64,000 bases of DNA from a bacterium D16-76 (GCA_009917445.1 QZEE01000014.1:1-64000); one strand, 5' to 3'. Counted from the stretch's first letter, positions 9,178 to 17,084 are shown. The notes: a model not told the origin generated them from the letters alone. Made by a program: numbers and translations.

Positions 9178-9654
9178 ATGGATTGTACTTTTAAGACGCC
9201 GGAAGGGAATTTTAATTACCGGGTGGCGGCGGTTGTGTCCTATAAGGGCCGGCTGCTTGTGATGACCGAGGGGGAGACGCCCCATTGGTACTTGCCGGGC
9301 GGCCGCGTTAAGCTGAACGAGAGTGCGGAAGCGGCCCTTAAACGGGAGTTTGAGGAGGAACTGGGGCTGGGGGCTGAGGTTGGGAGGCCCTTGTGGCTGA
9401 CGGAAAGCTTTTTTGTTCTGGAAGGGAAGAATGAAAAGTTCCATGAAATTTGCTTATACTATTTGGTGGATTTGCCGTATGCTGGCCTGCCGGATGCCGA
9501 TACTTGGGTGCAGGCGGACACCGATGGCCATGAACATATTTTCCGGTGGCTTACCCCGGAAGAGGTGCGCGCTACGAAGCTTTACCCGGTGTGCTTGAAG
9601 GAGTGTTTTCCGCAGCTGCCAGAGCAGTTGGAGATTGTTACGGTTTTTGAGTGA
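9178..9654 (+). CDS. NUDIX hydrolase
   Basis: A 158-residue protein carrying the full Nudix box, GGRVKLNESAEAALKREFEE followed by ELGL (residues about 40-63). This binds Mg2+ and hydrolyses a nucleoside diphosphate linked to another group. Substrate cannot be read from sequence; the family includes MutT-like, ADP-ribose and nucleotide-sugar hydrolases. The start at 9178 follows GAGAGGAGAGG. It sits alone between plsY and murA, with no terminator visible on either side. Confidence 0.9.
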   Translation: MDCTFKTPEGNFNYRVAAVVSYKGRLLVMTEGETPHWYLPGGRVKLNESAEAALKREFEEELGLGAEVGRPLWLTESFFVLEGKNEKFHEICLYYLVDLPYAGLPDADTWVQADTDGHEHIFRWLTPEEVRATKLYPVCLKECFPQLPEQLEIVTVFE

Positions 9655-9734
9655 GGATTTTGGCTTGAAATCGGCTTTTTGCACAAGCTTGGGGTGGCTT
9701 GGGATTTTGCCGGCGTCTGTCTGGATGGTTTATA

Positions 9735-9763
9735 TTGACTTTTTTGCCGCAATGTATTATCAT
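9735..9763 (+). promoter_or_regulatory. Sigma-A promoter for murA
   Basis: TTGACT (9735-9740), a 17-base spacer and TATCAT (9758-9763), about 75 bases before the murA start. Confidence 0.65.
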
Positions 9764-9838
9764 AGGGTTTGACCCCCATACTAATTATGTCAATCGAAAT
9801 CTTGCAGACTGGTGTGCCGGTCGTTAGGAAGTGTAAAC

Positions 9839-11128
9839 TTGGATAAATATGTGATTCGTGGCGGCAAACGCCTGGAGGGCGCTGTGGATATCAGCGGCGC
9901 AAAAAACGCGGCGGTGGCGATCCTGCCGGCGGTTATTCTGGCTGACTCCCCGTGCAGGGTGGAGAACCTGCCGGATATTTCGGACGTGAAGACCCTTACC
10001 TACATTTTGAAGGAAATGGGCGCGCAGGTGGAGTATTTGGACCGCCATACGGTGGTCATTGACCCCCGGCCTATTAACACCGAGGGCGTGTGCGCGGACG
10101 AGGCCCGCAGCATACGGGCGTCTTATTACCTGATTGGCGCGCTTTTGGGGCGGTGCCAGAAGGCATCTGTGCCCCTGCCCGGTGGGTGTAATTTTGGCGT
10201 GAGGCCCATTGACCAGCACCTTAAGGGCTTTGAGGCTTTGGGGTGTACCCATAGCTTGGACAGCGGCGGCATGATCTCCGTGAAAGCGGAAGACGGTTTG
10301 CGGGGGGCCAACATCTACATGGATGTGGTAAGCGTGGGGGCCACCATTAACATTATGCTGGCTACGGTCAAGGCCCGGGGGCTTACCATCATTGAGAACG
10401 CCGCCCGGGAGCCCCACGTGGTGGATTTGGCGAACTTTTTGAACATGATGGGCGCGGACATTTTGGGCGCGGGCACGGACACCATAAAAATACACGGTGT
10501 GCAGAAGCTGCGGGGGGCGGATTACTCGATCATCCCCGACCAGATTGAGGCGGGCACCTATATGGTGGCGGCTGCTGCCACCAGTGGGGACGTAACGGTG
10601 CGCAATGTCACGCCTAAGCATCTGGAGTCTATTTCGGCGAAGCTGGCGGAAATTGGCGTGGCTATTGAAGAAGGGGATGACAGTGTGCGGGTGTACCATA
10701 AGGGGCCCTTGCGCCGTTGTACGGTTAAGACTATGCCTCATCCTGGCTTTCCTACGGATATGCAGCCTCAGATTACTACGCTGCTGTCTATTGTTAACGG
10801 GACAAGCATGGTGATGGAAAGCATTTGGGACAACCGCTTCAAGTATGTGGACGAGCTGCGCCGTATGGGCGCCCAGATTACGGTGGACGGCAAAATGGCA
10901 ATCATCGAGGGCGTCGGCAAGCTGAAAGGCGCGCCGGTGAAAGCGTTGGATCTGCGGGCCGGGGCCGCTATGGTCATTGCGGGGCTCATTGCCGAGGGCA
11001 CCACGCAGGTGGAGAACATCCAGTATATCGAGCGCGGCTATGAGACGATTGTGGATAAGCTGGCCAGCTTGGGGGCGGACATCTATTATAAAAGCGAGCC
11101 GGAACGCGAGATTGCCAAGCTAGGCTAA
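9839..11128 (+). CDS. murA: UDP-N-acetylglucosamine 1-carboxyvinyltransferase
   Basis: A cytosolic enzyme that transfers enolpyruvate from PEP to UDP-GlcNAc, the first committed step of peptidoglycan synthesis. The active-site cysteine that fosfomycin alkylates is present in LPGGCNFGVRP (C117 from this start). Other landmarks are GAKNAAVAILPA near the N-terminus, the AREPHVVDLANFLNMMGA segment and the GYETIVDKLASLGA C-terminus. I chose the TTG at 9839 (MDKYVIRGG), since it has TAGGAAG 7 bases upstream and matches family N-termini; upstream GTG codons would add residues with no ribosome site. The product is 429 aa. It is followed by repeat copy A2 and a terminator. Confidence 0.95.
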   Translation: MDKYVIRGGKRLEGAVDISGAKNAAVAILPAVILADSPCRVENLPDISDVKTLTYILKEMGAQVEYLDRHTVVIDPRPINTEGVCADEARSIRASYYLIGALLGRCQKASVPLPGGCNFGVRPIDQHLKGFEALGCTHSLDSGGMISVKAEDGLRGANIYMDVVSVGATINIMLATVKARGLTIIENAAREPHVVDLANFLNMMGADILGAGTDTIKIHGVQKLRGADYSIIPDQIEAGTYMVAAAATSGDVTVRNVTPKHLESISAKLAEIGVAIEEGDDSVRVYHKGPLRRCTVKTMPHPGFPTDMQPQITTLLSIVNGTSMVMESIWDNRFKYVDELRRMGAQITVDGKMAIIEGVGKLKGAPVKALDLRAGAAMVIAGLIAEGTTQVENIQYIERGYETIVDKLASLGADIYYKSEPEREIAKLG

Positions 11129-11199
11129 AGGTTTTTGAAGATTCTTAAGGAACTTTTTCCTCAAAAAAGTTCCTTAAGTGGGGTTTGGGGCGAAGCCCC
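11129..11199 (+). repeat. Structured intergenic repeat, family A, copy 2
   Basis: This unit has the same architecture as copy 1: hairpin 1 from C11144 to G11178 with loop CCTC, a GGGGTTT linker, and hairpin 2 (TTGGGGC, loop GAA, GCCCCAA). The sequence is nearly identical to the 6.95-kb copy, and both arm substitutions preserve pairing. It lies between murA and the metallo-hydrolase gene. Confidence 0.8.
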
Positions 11200-11230
11200 A
11201 ACAGGGAGCCTGCGGGTTCCCTGTTTTTTT
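11200..11230 (+). terminator. Terminator hairpin directly before the next ribosome site
   Basis: AACAGGGA (11200-11207) pairs with TCCCTGTT (11218-11225), followed by a T-run to 11230. GGAGGT, the ribosome site of the next gene, begins at 11231. It can end murA transcripts or attenuate entry into the next gene. Confidence 0.75.
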
Positions 11231-11241
11231 GGAGGTAGCAT

Positions 11242-12024
11242 ATGGCGAGGGTTTGTCCGCTGTTTTCGGGGAGCACCGGGAACAGCTATTACATAGGAAG
11301 CCGGTCGGCGGGGCTGCTGGTGGACGCGGGGCGCAGCGCCCGGCAGTTGGAAGGGATGCTGAAGCTTTGCGGCATTGACCCCCTGGCTGTCCACGGTATT
11401 TTGGTGACCCACGAGCACAGCGACCATGTTTCGGGTTTGCGGGTGTTTGCGAAAAAGTATGGCGCCCCGGTTTTCTGCACCCCGGGGACTTTGCAGGCTT
11501 TGGGCGCCTCTGCCGCGGAATTTGAGGTGCGCCCGCTGCCGGAAGAGCTGGCTATTGGCGGTATGGAGGTTACCCATTTCCCGGTCTCCCACGACTGCGC
11601 CCAGCCGGTGGGCTACCGCATACGCACGGCGGATGGGCGGGTGATTGCGGTGGCGACAGATTTGGGGTTCCTTTCGGACCAGGTGAAGGGGGCGCTTTTG
11701 GGGGCTGATTTAGCTATTTTGGAATCGAACCATGATTTGGACATGCTGCGCTTTGGGCCTTACCCTTATCCGCTGAAGCAGCGCGTCCTTTCTGACCAGG
11801 GGCATCTTTCTAACGCGGCCTGTGCGGGGTTTTTGCCGCAGCTGCTGCAAAGCGGCACCCGGCGCATGGTGCTGGGGCATCTTAGCCGCCAGAACAATAC
11901 GCCCCAGCTGGCCCTGGACACTGCCCAAGGGGCTTTGGTGCAGGCAGGGTTTGTGCCCGATGTGGATTTTTTGCTGGAAGCGGCCCCGGTGGAGAACCGC
12001 CAGGGTAAATCTATTTTGCTGTAG
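11242..12024 (+). CDS. WalJ/YycJ-like MBL-fold metallo-hydrolase
   Basis: A 260-residue cytoplasmic metallo-beta-lactamase-fold protein. The metal-binding motif THEHSDHVSG (residues about 54-63) and a second histidine cluster (HFPVSHDCAQPVGY) are present, with ESNHDLDML and LGHLSRQNN further on. This pattern is that of the YycJ/WalJ (VicX) family, linked in other Firmicutes to the WalRK cell-wall system and to exonuclease-like activity, though walRK is not nearby. The start at 11242 follows GGAGGT. rlmH follows 9 bases later, the same arrangement as in the yyc region of many Firmicutes. Confidence 0.88.
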   Translation: MARVCPLFSGSTGNSYYIGSRSAGLLVDAGRSARQLEGMLKLCGIDPLAVHGILVTHEHSDHVSGLRVFAKKYGAPVFCTPGTLQALGASAAEFEVRPLPEELAIGGMEVTHFPVSHDCAQPVGYRIRTADGRVIAVATDLGFLSDQVKGALLGADLAILESNHDLDMLRFGPYPYPLKQRVLSDQGHLSNAACAGFLPQLLQSGTRRMVLGHLSRQNNTPQLALDTAQGALVQAGFVPDVDFLLEAAPVENRQGKSILL

Positions 12025-12033
12025 GGGTGGGCT

Positions 12034-12504
12034 ATGCTTGCGGTGCGCGTTGCCTGCGTAGGCAAATTGAAAGAGGAATATTGGCGGGACGCAGTGGCCG
12101 AATATGAAAAACGGCTGCGGCCTTTGTGCCGTTTTGAGATTTTGGAGGTACCGGAATCTCGCTTGCCCAGCGCCCCTTCGCCTGGGGACATTGCCCAGGC
12201 TTTGGAGCGGGAAGGGGCGCTGCTGCTGCAAAAAAGTACCGGGCAGCTTTGCCCTTTATGCATAGAGGGCAGGCAGGTGGATTCGCCGGGCCTGGCGCGG
12301 CTGCTGGAAAAGGCTATGCAGGCCCCCGGGGCCATTACCTTTTTGATTGGCAGCTCCCACGGGCTCTCTCAGGCGGTGAAAGATTCTGGGCGGGGGGTTT
12401 CTATGTCGTCCATGACGTTCCCCCATCAGCTGGCCAGGGTTATGCTTTGTGAACAGCTTTACCGGGCGTTTCAGATAATTGGCGGTACTAAGTACCATAA
12501 ATAG
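12034..12504 (+). CDS. rlmH: 23S rRNA (pseudouridine1915-N3)-methyltransferase RlmH
   Basis: A SPOUT-class methyltransferase that modifies pseudouridine 1915 in helix 69 of 23S rRNA on the assembled 70S ribosome. The N-terminal VRVACVGKLKEEYWRDAVAE and the knot-forming C-terminus (ITFLIGSSHGLS, then FPHQLARVMLCEQLYRAFQI and GTKYHK) are diagnostic. The 156 aa length is normal. The start at 12034 has GGGGTGG upstream and lies 9 bases after the metallo-hydrolase stop, so translation is probably coupled. The gene ends at a strong bidirectional terminator. Confidence 0.97.
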   Translation: MLAVRVACVGKLKEEYWRDAVAEYEKRLRPLCRFEILEVPESRLPSAPSPGDIAQALEREGALLLQKSTGQLCPLCIEGRQVDSPGLARLLEKAMQAPGAITFLIGSSHGLSQAVKDSGRGVSMSSMTFPHQLARVMLCEQLYRAFQIIGGTKYHK

Positions 12505-12556
12505 GGCAGGCGTTGTGTAGGGCTGCGGGCGTGGCTTGCGGCCTTGATATGGGGCG

Positions 12557-12606
12557 AAACCAAGTGCCCCGTCCACGCAAGGACGGGGCACTTGGTTTGT
12601 GTTTTT
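12557..12606. terminator. Strong bidirectional terminator between convergent genes
   Basis: An 18-bp perfect stem (12557-12574 with 12581-12598), a 6-base loop and a T-rich tail (12602-12606) serve rlmH. The A-rich left flank lets it act for the minus-strand gene as well. Confidence 0.93.
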
Positions 12607-13681
12607 ATAGGTCCAGCTTCATGTCGCCGGCGTTTACCCAGCCCAGCTTGCGCAGGGCAAAGTCAAATGCCAGAGACAGCAGGGCGGGCAATACAAAGCA
12701 GATGAGAAGGAGCCCGGCCCAGTCTATGGCGGTGACAGACTCTTTTACGCCGGCGGCTACGTCGTTCAGCCAGCCGGAATATACGCCGATCTGCCCCACC
12801 AGGCCGCAGGTGCCCATGCCGCTGGAAATGGGGGCGCCGTTCATTTCCATATGGAACAGGCAGGTGGCCAGAGGCCCCGTGACGGCGGAGGCCAGGGTGG
12901 GGGCGATCCAGATGCGGGGGTTTCTGATAATGTTGGGCACTTGCAGCATGGAGGTGCCCAGGCCCTGGGCTACCAGGCCGCCCCAGCGGTTTTCCCGGAA
13001 GCTGATGGCTGCAAAGCCTATCATCTGGGCGCAGCACCCGGCCACAGCCGCGCCGCCTGCCAGGCCGGTAAGCCCCAGGGCCGCGCAGATGGCCGCGCTG
13101 CTGATGGGCAGGGTCAAGGCCATGCCAACCAGGACCGAAACGAAGATGCCCATAAAGAAGGGCTGCAGGTCTGTGGCCCACATGATCAGGCTGCCTACGC
13201 TGGCGGCCGCCGCCCCAATGGCCGGGGCGCACAGGTAGGCAAGGGCCGCGCCGGACAGGATCGTCACAGACGGGGTGACTAAGATATCTACGGGCGTTTT
13301 ACGGCTTACCAGCTTGCCCAGCTCGGCGGCTGCGATGGCAATGAGCAGTACCGCCAGGGGGCCGCCTTCACCGCCCAGGGTGTTGGAGGCGCTGCCTACG
13401 GCAGTCAACGAAAACAGCACCAGCGGCGGCGCTTTCAGGGCGTAGCCGATGGCTACGGCCATGGCTGGCCCTGCCATGGATTTTGCGAAGTTCCCGATGT
13501 CTTCCAGCACCGTGGCCCCGGCCTGGCTGCCAATGGTGGAGATGATGGTGCCGATAAGCAGCGAGGCAAAGAGCCCCTGGGCCATGGAGCTCATGGCGTC
13601 TACAAAGTAGAGGCGGCCGTAATCTTTTACCGTTTGCCATGGCCCTTTTTTGGCGGGCATGGCTTTTTCTTTGTTTTCCAT
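12605..13681 (-). CDS. PTS sugar transporter subunit IIC-like membrane protein (PTS_EIIC_2 type)
   Basis: A 358-residue polytopic membrane protein with about ten hydrophobic segments, rich in Gly/Ala. It resembles the PTS_EIIC_2 family, a set of putative PTS permeases found mostly without linked IIA/IIB genes; none is present here, so the substrate is unknown. The frame can be extended to 13735, but the ATG at 13681 follows GGAAGGGG at 8 bases and is preferred. An approximately 230-base leader from a minus-strand promoter precedes it, and a strong terminator shared with rlmH follows. The assignment is by overall character (IGSQAGATVLEDIGNFAKSM, AIGYALKAPPLVLFS) rather than a catalytic motif. 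Confidence 0.72.
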   Translation of the reverse strand: MENKEKAMPAKKGPWQTVKDYGRLYFVDAMSSMAQGLFASLLIGTIISTIGSQAGATVLEDIGNFAKSMAGPAMAVAIGYALKAPPLVLFSLTAVGSASNTLGGEGGPLAVLLIAIAAAELGKLVSRKTPVDILVTPSVTILSGAALAYLCAPAIGAAAASVGSLIMWATDLQPFFMGIFVSVLVGMALTLPISSAAICAALGLTGLAGGAAVAGCCAQMIGFAAISFRENRWGGLVAQGLGTSMLQVPNIIRNPRIWIAPTLASAVTGPLATCLFHMEMNGAPISSGMGTCGLVGQIGVYSGWLNDVAAGVKESVTAIDWAGLLLICFVLPALLSLAFDFALRKLGWVNAGDMKLDL

Positions 13682-13911
13682 GTGGATTCCCCTTCCGTCA
13701 AAAGGGACGGGGGAAAGCAGCAGAGGCGTTTCCACCGTCCCGTGCTTTTTTTAGTGGAGCCGCTTCCAACAGGTCGCGTATCTATATTGGCTATGTTGCC
13801 CGGGAAAAGCGCCCGCCTTCAATTGGGGGATCGCCGCCGGAGGCTTTCCGGTTTCTTGGTCGTCCCCACCCTCTAGCCGCGGTGCGCCGTGCCTGGGCCG
13901 TCTTGGTTTCC
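13682..13911 (-). promoter_or_regulatory. Long structured 5' leader of the PTS-IIC-like gene
   Basis: Read on the minus strand, about 230 bases separate the promoter from the start codon. Near its 3' end, GGGACGG pairs with CCGTCCC and is followed by TTTT just before the ribosome site, which looks like an attenuator. Upstream is GC-rich sequence with several possible helices. I could not match it to a known riboswitch or T-box. Confidence 0.45.
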
Positions 13912-13916
13912 CGATT

Positions 13917-13946
13917 ATCATACCACAGGGGGCACATCCTTGGCAA
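13917..13946 (-). promoter_or_regulatory. Sigma-A promoter for the PTS-IIC-like gene
   Basis: On the minus strand TTGCCA (13946-13941), an 18-base spacer and TATGAT (13922-13917). Confidence 0.55.
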
Positions 13947-13966
13947 GAACGTTTTTGGCTTTTTTT

Positions 13967-14143
13967 GCCTCCGGCGGTTTAGGGGCTTGAGTCTCGCCTG
14001 CCGGCTCGGTCGGCTCGGGACGGTTGCCACTGGCAACCCTCGCCCCCTAAAAACCCCGAAGCGACGCTAACGCGCAGCTTTTGCGTTTGCCCACGCTTTG
14101 AAGAAGGTGATCCATTCGTTTCACGAATGGACGAAACTTTTGC
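13967..14143 (-). repeat. Structured intergenic repeat, family B, copy with insertions
   Basis: On the minus strand this reads AAAGTTTCGTCCA, a hairpin (14112-14130), a spacer, GGGGTTTTTAGGGG, a GC-rich insertion with its own palindrome, and CCCCTAAACCGCCGGAGGC. The same conserved blocks occur on the plus strand at 38311-38392. The first hairpin has entirely different bases but the same fold and CCA/TGG ends. It lies in the 605-base divergent gap between the PTS-IIC-like gene and mreB. Confidence 0.7.
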
Positions 14144-14199
14144 GTTGGGGCATTTTCTTTTAAAATTTTTGGCTGGATGTTCCCTGCAAAAGTTTCCTG

Positions 14200-14235
14200 T
14201 TGAAAAACAAAGAACCTTGTAGTATACTATATACT
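14200..14235 (+). promoter_or_regulatory. mreB promoter with overlapping palindrome
   Basis: TTGAAA (14200-14205), a 17-base spacer and TATACT (14223-14228). AGTATA-CTA-TATACT (14221-14235) is an inverted repeat covering the -10 box, a possible operator. Confidence 0.65.
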
Positions 14236-14286
14236 GTATAGTTACAGCCCTGGCCCCTCTAATGATAAAGTAAGGATGATAAAACG

Positions 14287-15312
14287 ATGATAGGAACGGA
14301 TATCGCCATAGACCTGGGAACTTCATATTTTAAGGTGTACCTGGACGGCAAGGGCATCGTGCTTAGCGAGCCCTCCATCATCGCCGTGGACAACCTCACT
14401 GATGAAGTGGTGGCCATCGGCACCGAGGCGTATAAGATGCTGGGCCGCACCTCGGAGCGCATTACGGTGTCGCGGCCGCTGTGCAACGGCGTTATTTCCG
14501 ATTTTTCCCTGGCTGAGCACCTGATCACCTATTACCTGAAGCGCCTGGGCAGCAGCCGAGTGTTTATGCCCCGGGTGGTGGTCAGCGTACCCTGCGGCGT
14601 GACCGAGGTGGAAAGGCGCGCGGTGGTGGATGCGATCAGCGCGGCGGGTGTGCGCAAGGTATGCCTGATTGAAGAGCCGGTGGCTGCCGCTATTGGCGCG
14701 GGGGTGGATATTGCCGCGCCCCACGGCACGATGATCGTGGATATTGGCGAGGGCACAACGGACATGGCGGTGATTTCTTTGAGCGGCATTGCGATTGCCA
14801 ATTCGATCCATACGGCCGGGGATGATTTTAACGATGCGATTGTTAAGTACGTCCGGCGTAAGTTTAGCTTGGTGATTGGCGACCGCATGGCGGAAAAGGC
14901 GAAACGGGCTATTGGCTGCGCTTACCCCCGCAAGAAGCTGGAGACCTTTGTGCTGAAGGGCCGCAACGCTATGAACGGCCTGCCGGAAACTACGGTGATG
15001 AACTCGGATGAAATGATTGAGGCCCTTATTGAGCCGGCTATTTCTATTGTGCGCACGGTGCAGGCCACCTTGGAGGAAACGCCCCCGGAGCTTTTGGCGG
15101 ATATTTTTACCGACGGCATTTATTTGACGGGGGGGTCGGCGAACCTTTATGGTTTTTCTACGCTGCTGCAAAAAAAGACGAAGATCCCAGTGGTCACCTT
15201 TGACAACCCGGAAAACTGCGTGGTGCTGGGCGCGGGGCAGGCTATCCGGTACATAGACAAAATGGACGGGCGCAGCCATGGGAAGATGAACCCCCTGGTG
15301 TCTTACGGTTAA
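14287..15312 (+). CDS. mreB: Rod-shape protein MreB
   Basis: An actin-like ATPase that forms membrane-associated filaments guiding lateral wall synthesis. Actin-fold motifs are visible: phosphate 1 IAIDLGTSYFKVYL, phosphate 2 IVDIGEGTTDMAVI, the EEPVAAAIGAG connect segment, and the adenosine loop GIYLTGGSANLYGF. The 341 aa length is normal. The start at 14287 follows TAAGGATGAT. It stands alone, without mreC/mreD/minCD, as in some Firmicutes that keep extra mreB/mbl paralogues elsewhere; it could therefore be Mbl or MreBH. A strong terminator follows. Confidence 0.93.
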   Translation: MIGTDIAIDLGTSYFKVYLDGKGIVLSEPSIIAVDNLTDEVVAIGTEAYKMLGRTSERITVSRPLCNGVISDFSLAEHLITYYLKRLGSSRVFMPRVVVSVPCGVTEVERRAVVDAISAAGVRKVCLIEEPVAAAIGAGVDIAAPHGTMIVDIGEGTTDMAVISLSGIAIANSIHTAGDDFNDAIVKYVRRKFSLVIGDRMAEKAKRAIGCAYPRKKLETFVLKGRNAMNGLPETTVMNSDEMIEALIEPAISIVRTVQATLEETPPELLADIFTDGIYLTGGSANLYGFSTLLQKKTKIPVVTFDNPENCVVLGAGQAIRYIDKMDGRSHGKMNPLVSYG

Positions 15313-15337
15313 AAAATTTTATTGCGCTTAAAAAGGG

Positions 15338-15379
15338 GCCGCCCCGCAAGGCTGTGAGCTTTGCGGGGCGGCGTTTTTT
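15338..15379. terminator. Bidirectional terminator between mreB and the BlaI-like gene
   Basis: GCCGCCCCGCAA (15338-15349) pairs perfectly with TTGCGGGGCGGC (15361-15372), followed by T6 at 15374-15379. Confidence 0.92.
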
Positions 15380-15383
15380 CTTT

Positions 15384-15800
15384 TTATTTAGGGGAGGATG
15401 TGGGATTCAGCTCGGCTTCAATGGCCCGCAGGATTTGTACGGGGTCGGGTACCCGGGCAAAACGGAACAGGGCACAGACGATGGAAGGGATATCCCCGGG
15501 CACGAATTTATCAGACCACACGATTTGCAGGGCAAAGTGTTCGTTGCGGGTAACTTTTGGCACAAACTGGCGGGTGTGGCGCTTTACCCGGCCGCTGGGT
15601 TCGGCTACTGGGGATATGTACCCTATTTCCAACAGCCGGTTTACCAGCAGGTGGAAGGTGCTCATGGGCATAGCTACACCGTGCTGCTGCTGGGCCAGCT
15701 CTACCACTTCGGGGCGGCTTAACGGGCGCCTGGCATCCCACAGGATCTCCATGAATATCCTTTCCGATTTTGTCAAATGGTCGGGCTTCTTTTTCCCCAT
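15384..15800 (-). CDS. BlaI/MecI/CopY-family transcriptional repressor
   Basis: A 138-residue winged-helix repressor. The N-terminal half reads LTKSERIFMEILWDARRPLS and then VEL...MSTFHLLVNRLLEIGYI, the HTH layout of BlaI/MecI regulators, while the C-terminal dimer region is divergent. Members repress beta-lactamase, penicillin-binding-protein or copper genes, and are usually released when a BlaR/MecR sensor cleaves them; no such sensor is adjacent, so the target is unknown. The ATG at 15800 (MGKKKPDHLTKSE) follows AAAGGAG at about 10 bases; an earlier start at 15809 overlaps that site. It has its own promoter. Confidence 0.82.
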   Translation of the reverse strand: MGKKKPDHLTKSERIFMEILWDARRPLSRPEVVELAQQQHGVAMPMSTFHLLVNRLLEIGYISPVAEPSGRVKRHTRQFVPKVTRNEHFALQIVWSDKFVPGDIPSIVCALFRFARVPDPVQILRAIEAELNPTSSPK

Positions 15801-15908
15801 ACAGCACAACTCCTTTTACCAGGCCCCTGCAACATGGGCTGCCTTCCAACCTGCAGAACATCCTGTGGATGGCTTGCCGGTATCTGCCGACAAGTTTAGA
15901 ATGAATTG

Positions 15909-15937
15909 ATTATAACACATTTCTTGCATATTGTCAC
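15909..15937 (-). promoter_or_regulatory. Sigma-A promoter for the BlaI-like gene
   Basis: On the minus strand GTGACA (15937-15932), a 17-base spacer and TATAAT (15914-15909), about 110 bases upstream of the start codon. Confidence 0.7.
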
Positions 15938-16052
15938 CTGTTTGTAAAAGAAAATTTATTTTCTCCATAAAAAATGAAGGAACACGCCTTGGGACATGCA
16001 AAATCTTCCCACGCTGCGGCCGTCCCTTCATTTAGAAGGGCGTTGCACCGGC

Positions 16053-17084
16053 TTACCATACCAGCATGGCACCGTAAAGCAGCAGGACCAGGCCGGCCGC
16101 CGCGCCCAGCACTTTTATGTGGCGGCGGCGGGTAAGGCGCAGGTAGCCTGCGAATTCCCTTAGGATGGCGTTTAAGGTAAAGTACCATTTGGTTTTGGAG
16201 CCAAAGCCTATACAGCGCAGACCCTGGCTTTTGGCGATGAGGAGGGCCCGGAACACGTGGTAAGCGGTAGTCACCAGGGCCACCCGGGGGGCGGGGCCTG
16301 TCATAAGCGCCTGGGAGAACAAAAGGTTTTCCTCTGTGTTGGACGATTCCCTTTCCAGCAGGATGCGGGTGGGGTCTGCCCCGTGCTCTACCGCGTAGGC
16401 TGCCATGGCGTCGCTTTCCGGCAGGTCCTCCCCAGGGCCTTGGCCGCCGGACAGGATCAGCATGGCCCCCGGGTTCTTGGCCAACAGGGACATGCCCCGC
16501 TCTATGCGCGCCGCCAGAAGGGGCGGCACGGTGCTGCCCAGCACGCCGGCCCCTAAGACGATGATGTAATCTAAGCGTCGGGCCTTGCGGAAATGGATCA
16601 AATTTAAAAGCGCGGAAAGCACGTACATGGCCATAAGGGCCAGCATGTACAGGGCGGAAAAGCTGATGAGGATATACAGGGCTGTGCCGAAAGACCCCCG
16701 GGACCAGACGCCCACCATGGGCCAGACAAACAAAAACCCAAACCACAGCAGCGCAAAGCCCAGGGACAGGAGGTTGGAAAGGCGGAGCCCTTCGTGCTTT
16801 ACCACTTTTACCCCTTCGATCAGGAAAATAAAGAACAGCAGCAGCGGGAACGCCAGAACCAGCAGCACGGCAGCCCCCGCCAGGATCACCAGCAAAAGCA
16901 CGAGCCAGCTGTAATTCGCTGCCCAGCGGCCGTAAAAAAGGCCGATTATGAGAACCAGGCCGCCCAGGGAAAGCATCAGCAGGAAAAAGGCGGCGCCGCT
17001 CCATAGGCTGCGGGGCTCTGCCAGCATGACGGCGGTGAATAGGCCGAGAAACACGGCAAAAACGGCAAACGTGACCTGTACCAT
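16053..17084 (-). CDS. YdcF-like DUF218 membrane protein
   Basis: A 343-residue membrane protein: five or six N-terminal transmembrane segments (residues about 5-165), then a DUF218 domain (YIIVLGAGVLGSTVPPLLAAR, LSGGQGPGEDLPESDAM, ERESSNTEENLLFS, TTAYHVFRALLIA) and one C-terminal segment. DUF218/YdcF proteins (SanA/ElyC relatives) are linked to cell-envelope integrity and have a SAM-binding-like fold; the reaction is not established. The ATG at 17084 follows AAGGAGG at 7 bases, better than upstream starts. Two palindromes lie upstream. No partner gene is evident. Confidence 0.85.
   Translation of the reverse strand: MVQVTFAVFAVFLGLFTAVMLAEPRSLWSGAAFFLLMLSLGGLVLIIGLFYGRWAANYSWLVLLLVILAGAAVLLVLAFPLLLFFIFLIEGVKVVKHEGLRLSNLLSLGFALLWFGFLFVWPMVGVWSRGSFGTALYILISFSALYMLALMAMYVLSALLNLIHFRKARRLDYIIVLGAGVLGSTVPPLLAARIERGMSLLAKNPGAMLILSGGQGPGEDLPESDAMAAYAVEHGADPTRILLERESSNTEENLLFSQALMTGPAPRVALVTTAYHVFRALLIAKSQGLRCIGFGSKTKWYFTLNAILREFAGYLRLTRRRHIKVLGAAAGLVLLLYGAMLVW

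Noticed and set aside
12513-13238. Long plus-strand open frame opposite the PTS-IIC-like gene
   Set aside because: It is antisense to a convincing polytopic membrane protein, has no recognisable domain or ribosome site, and is explained by GC-rich codon bias.
13830-13870. Resemblance of AAAGCCTCCGG on the minus strand to a c-di-GMP-I riboswitch
   Set aside because: The required upstream GGNCACGCACAGGGCAAACC-like half and tetraloop receptor are missing; the same GCCTCCGGCGG string occurs in the family B repeats.
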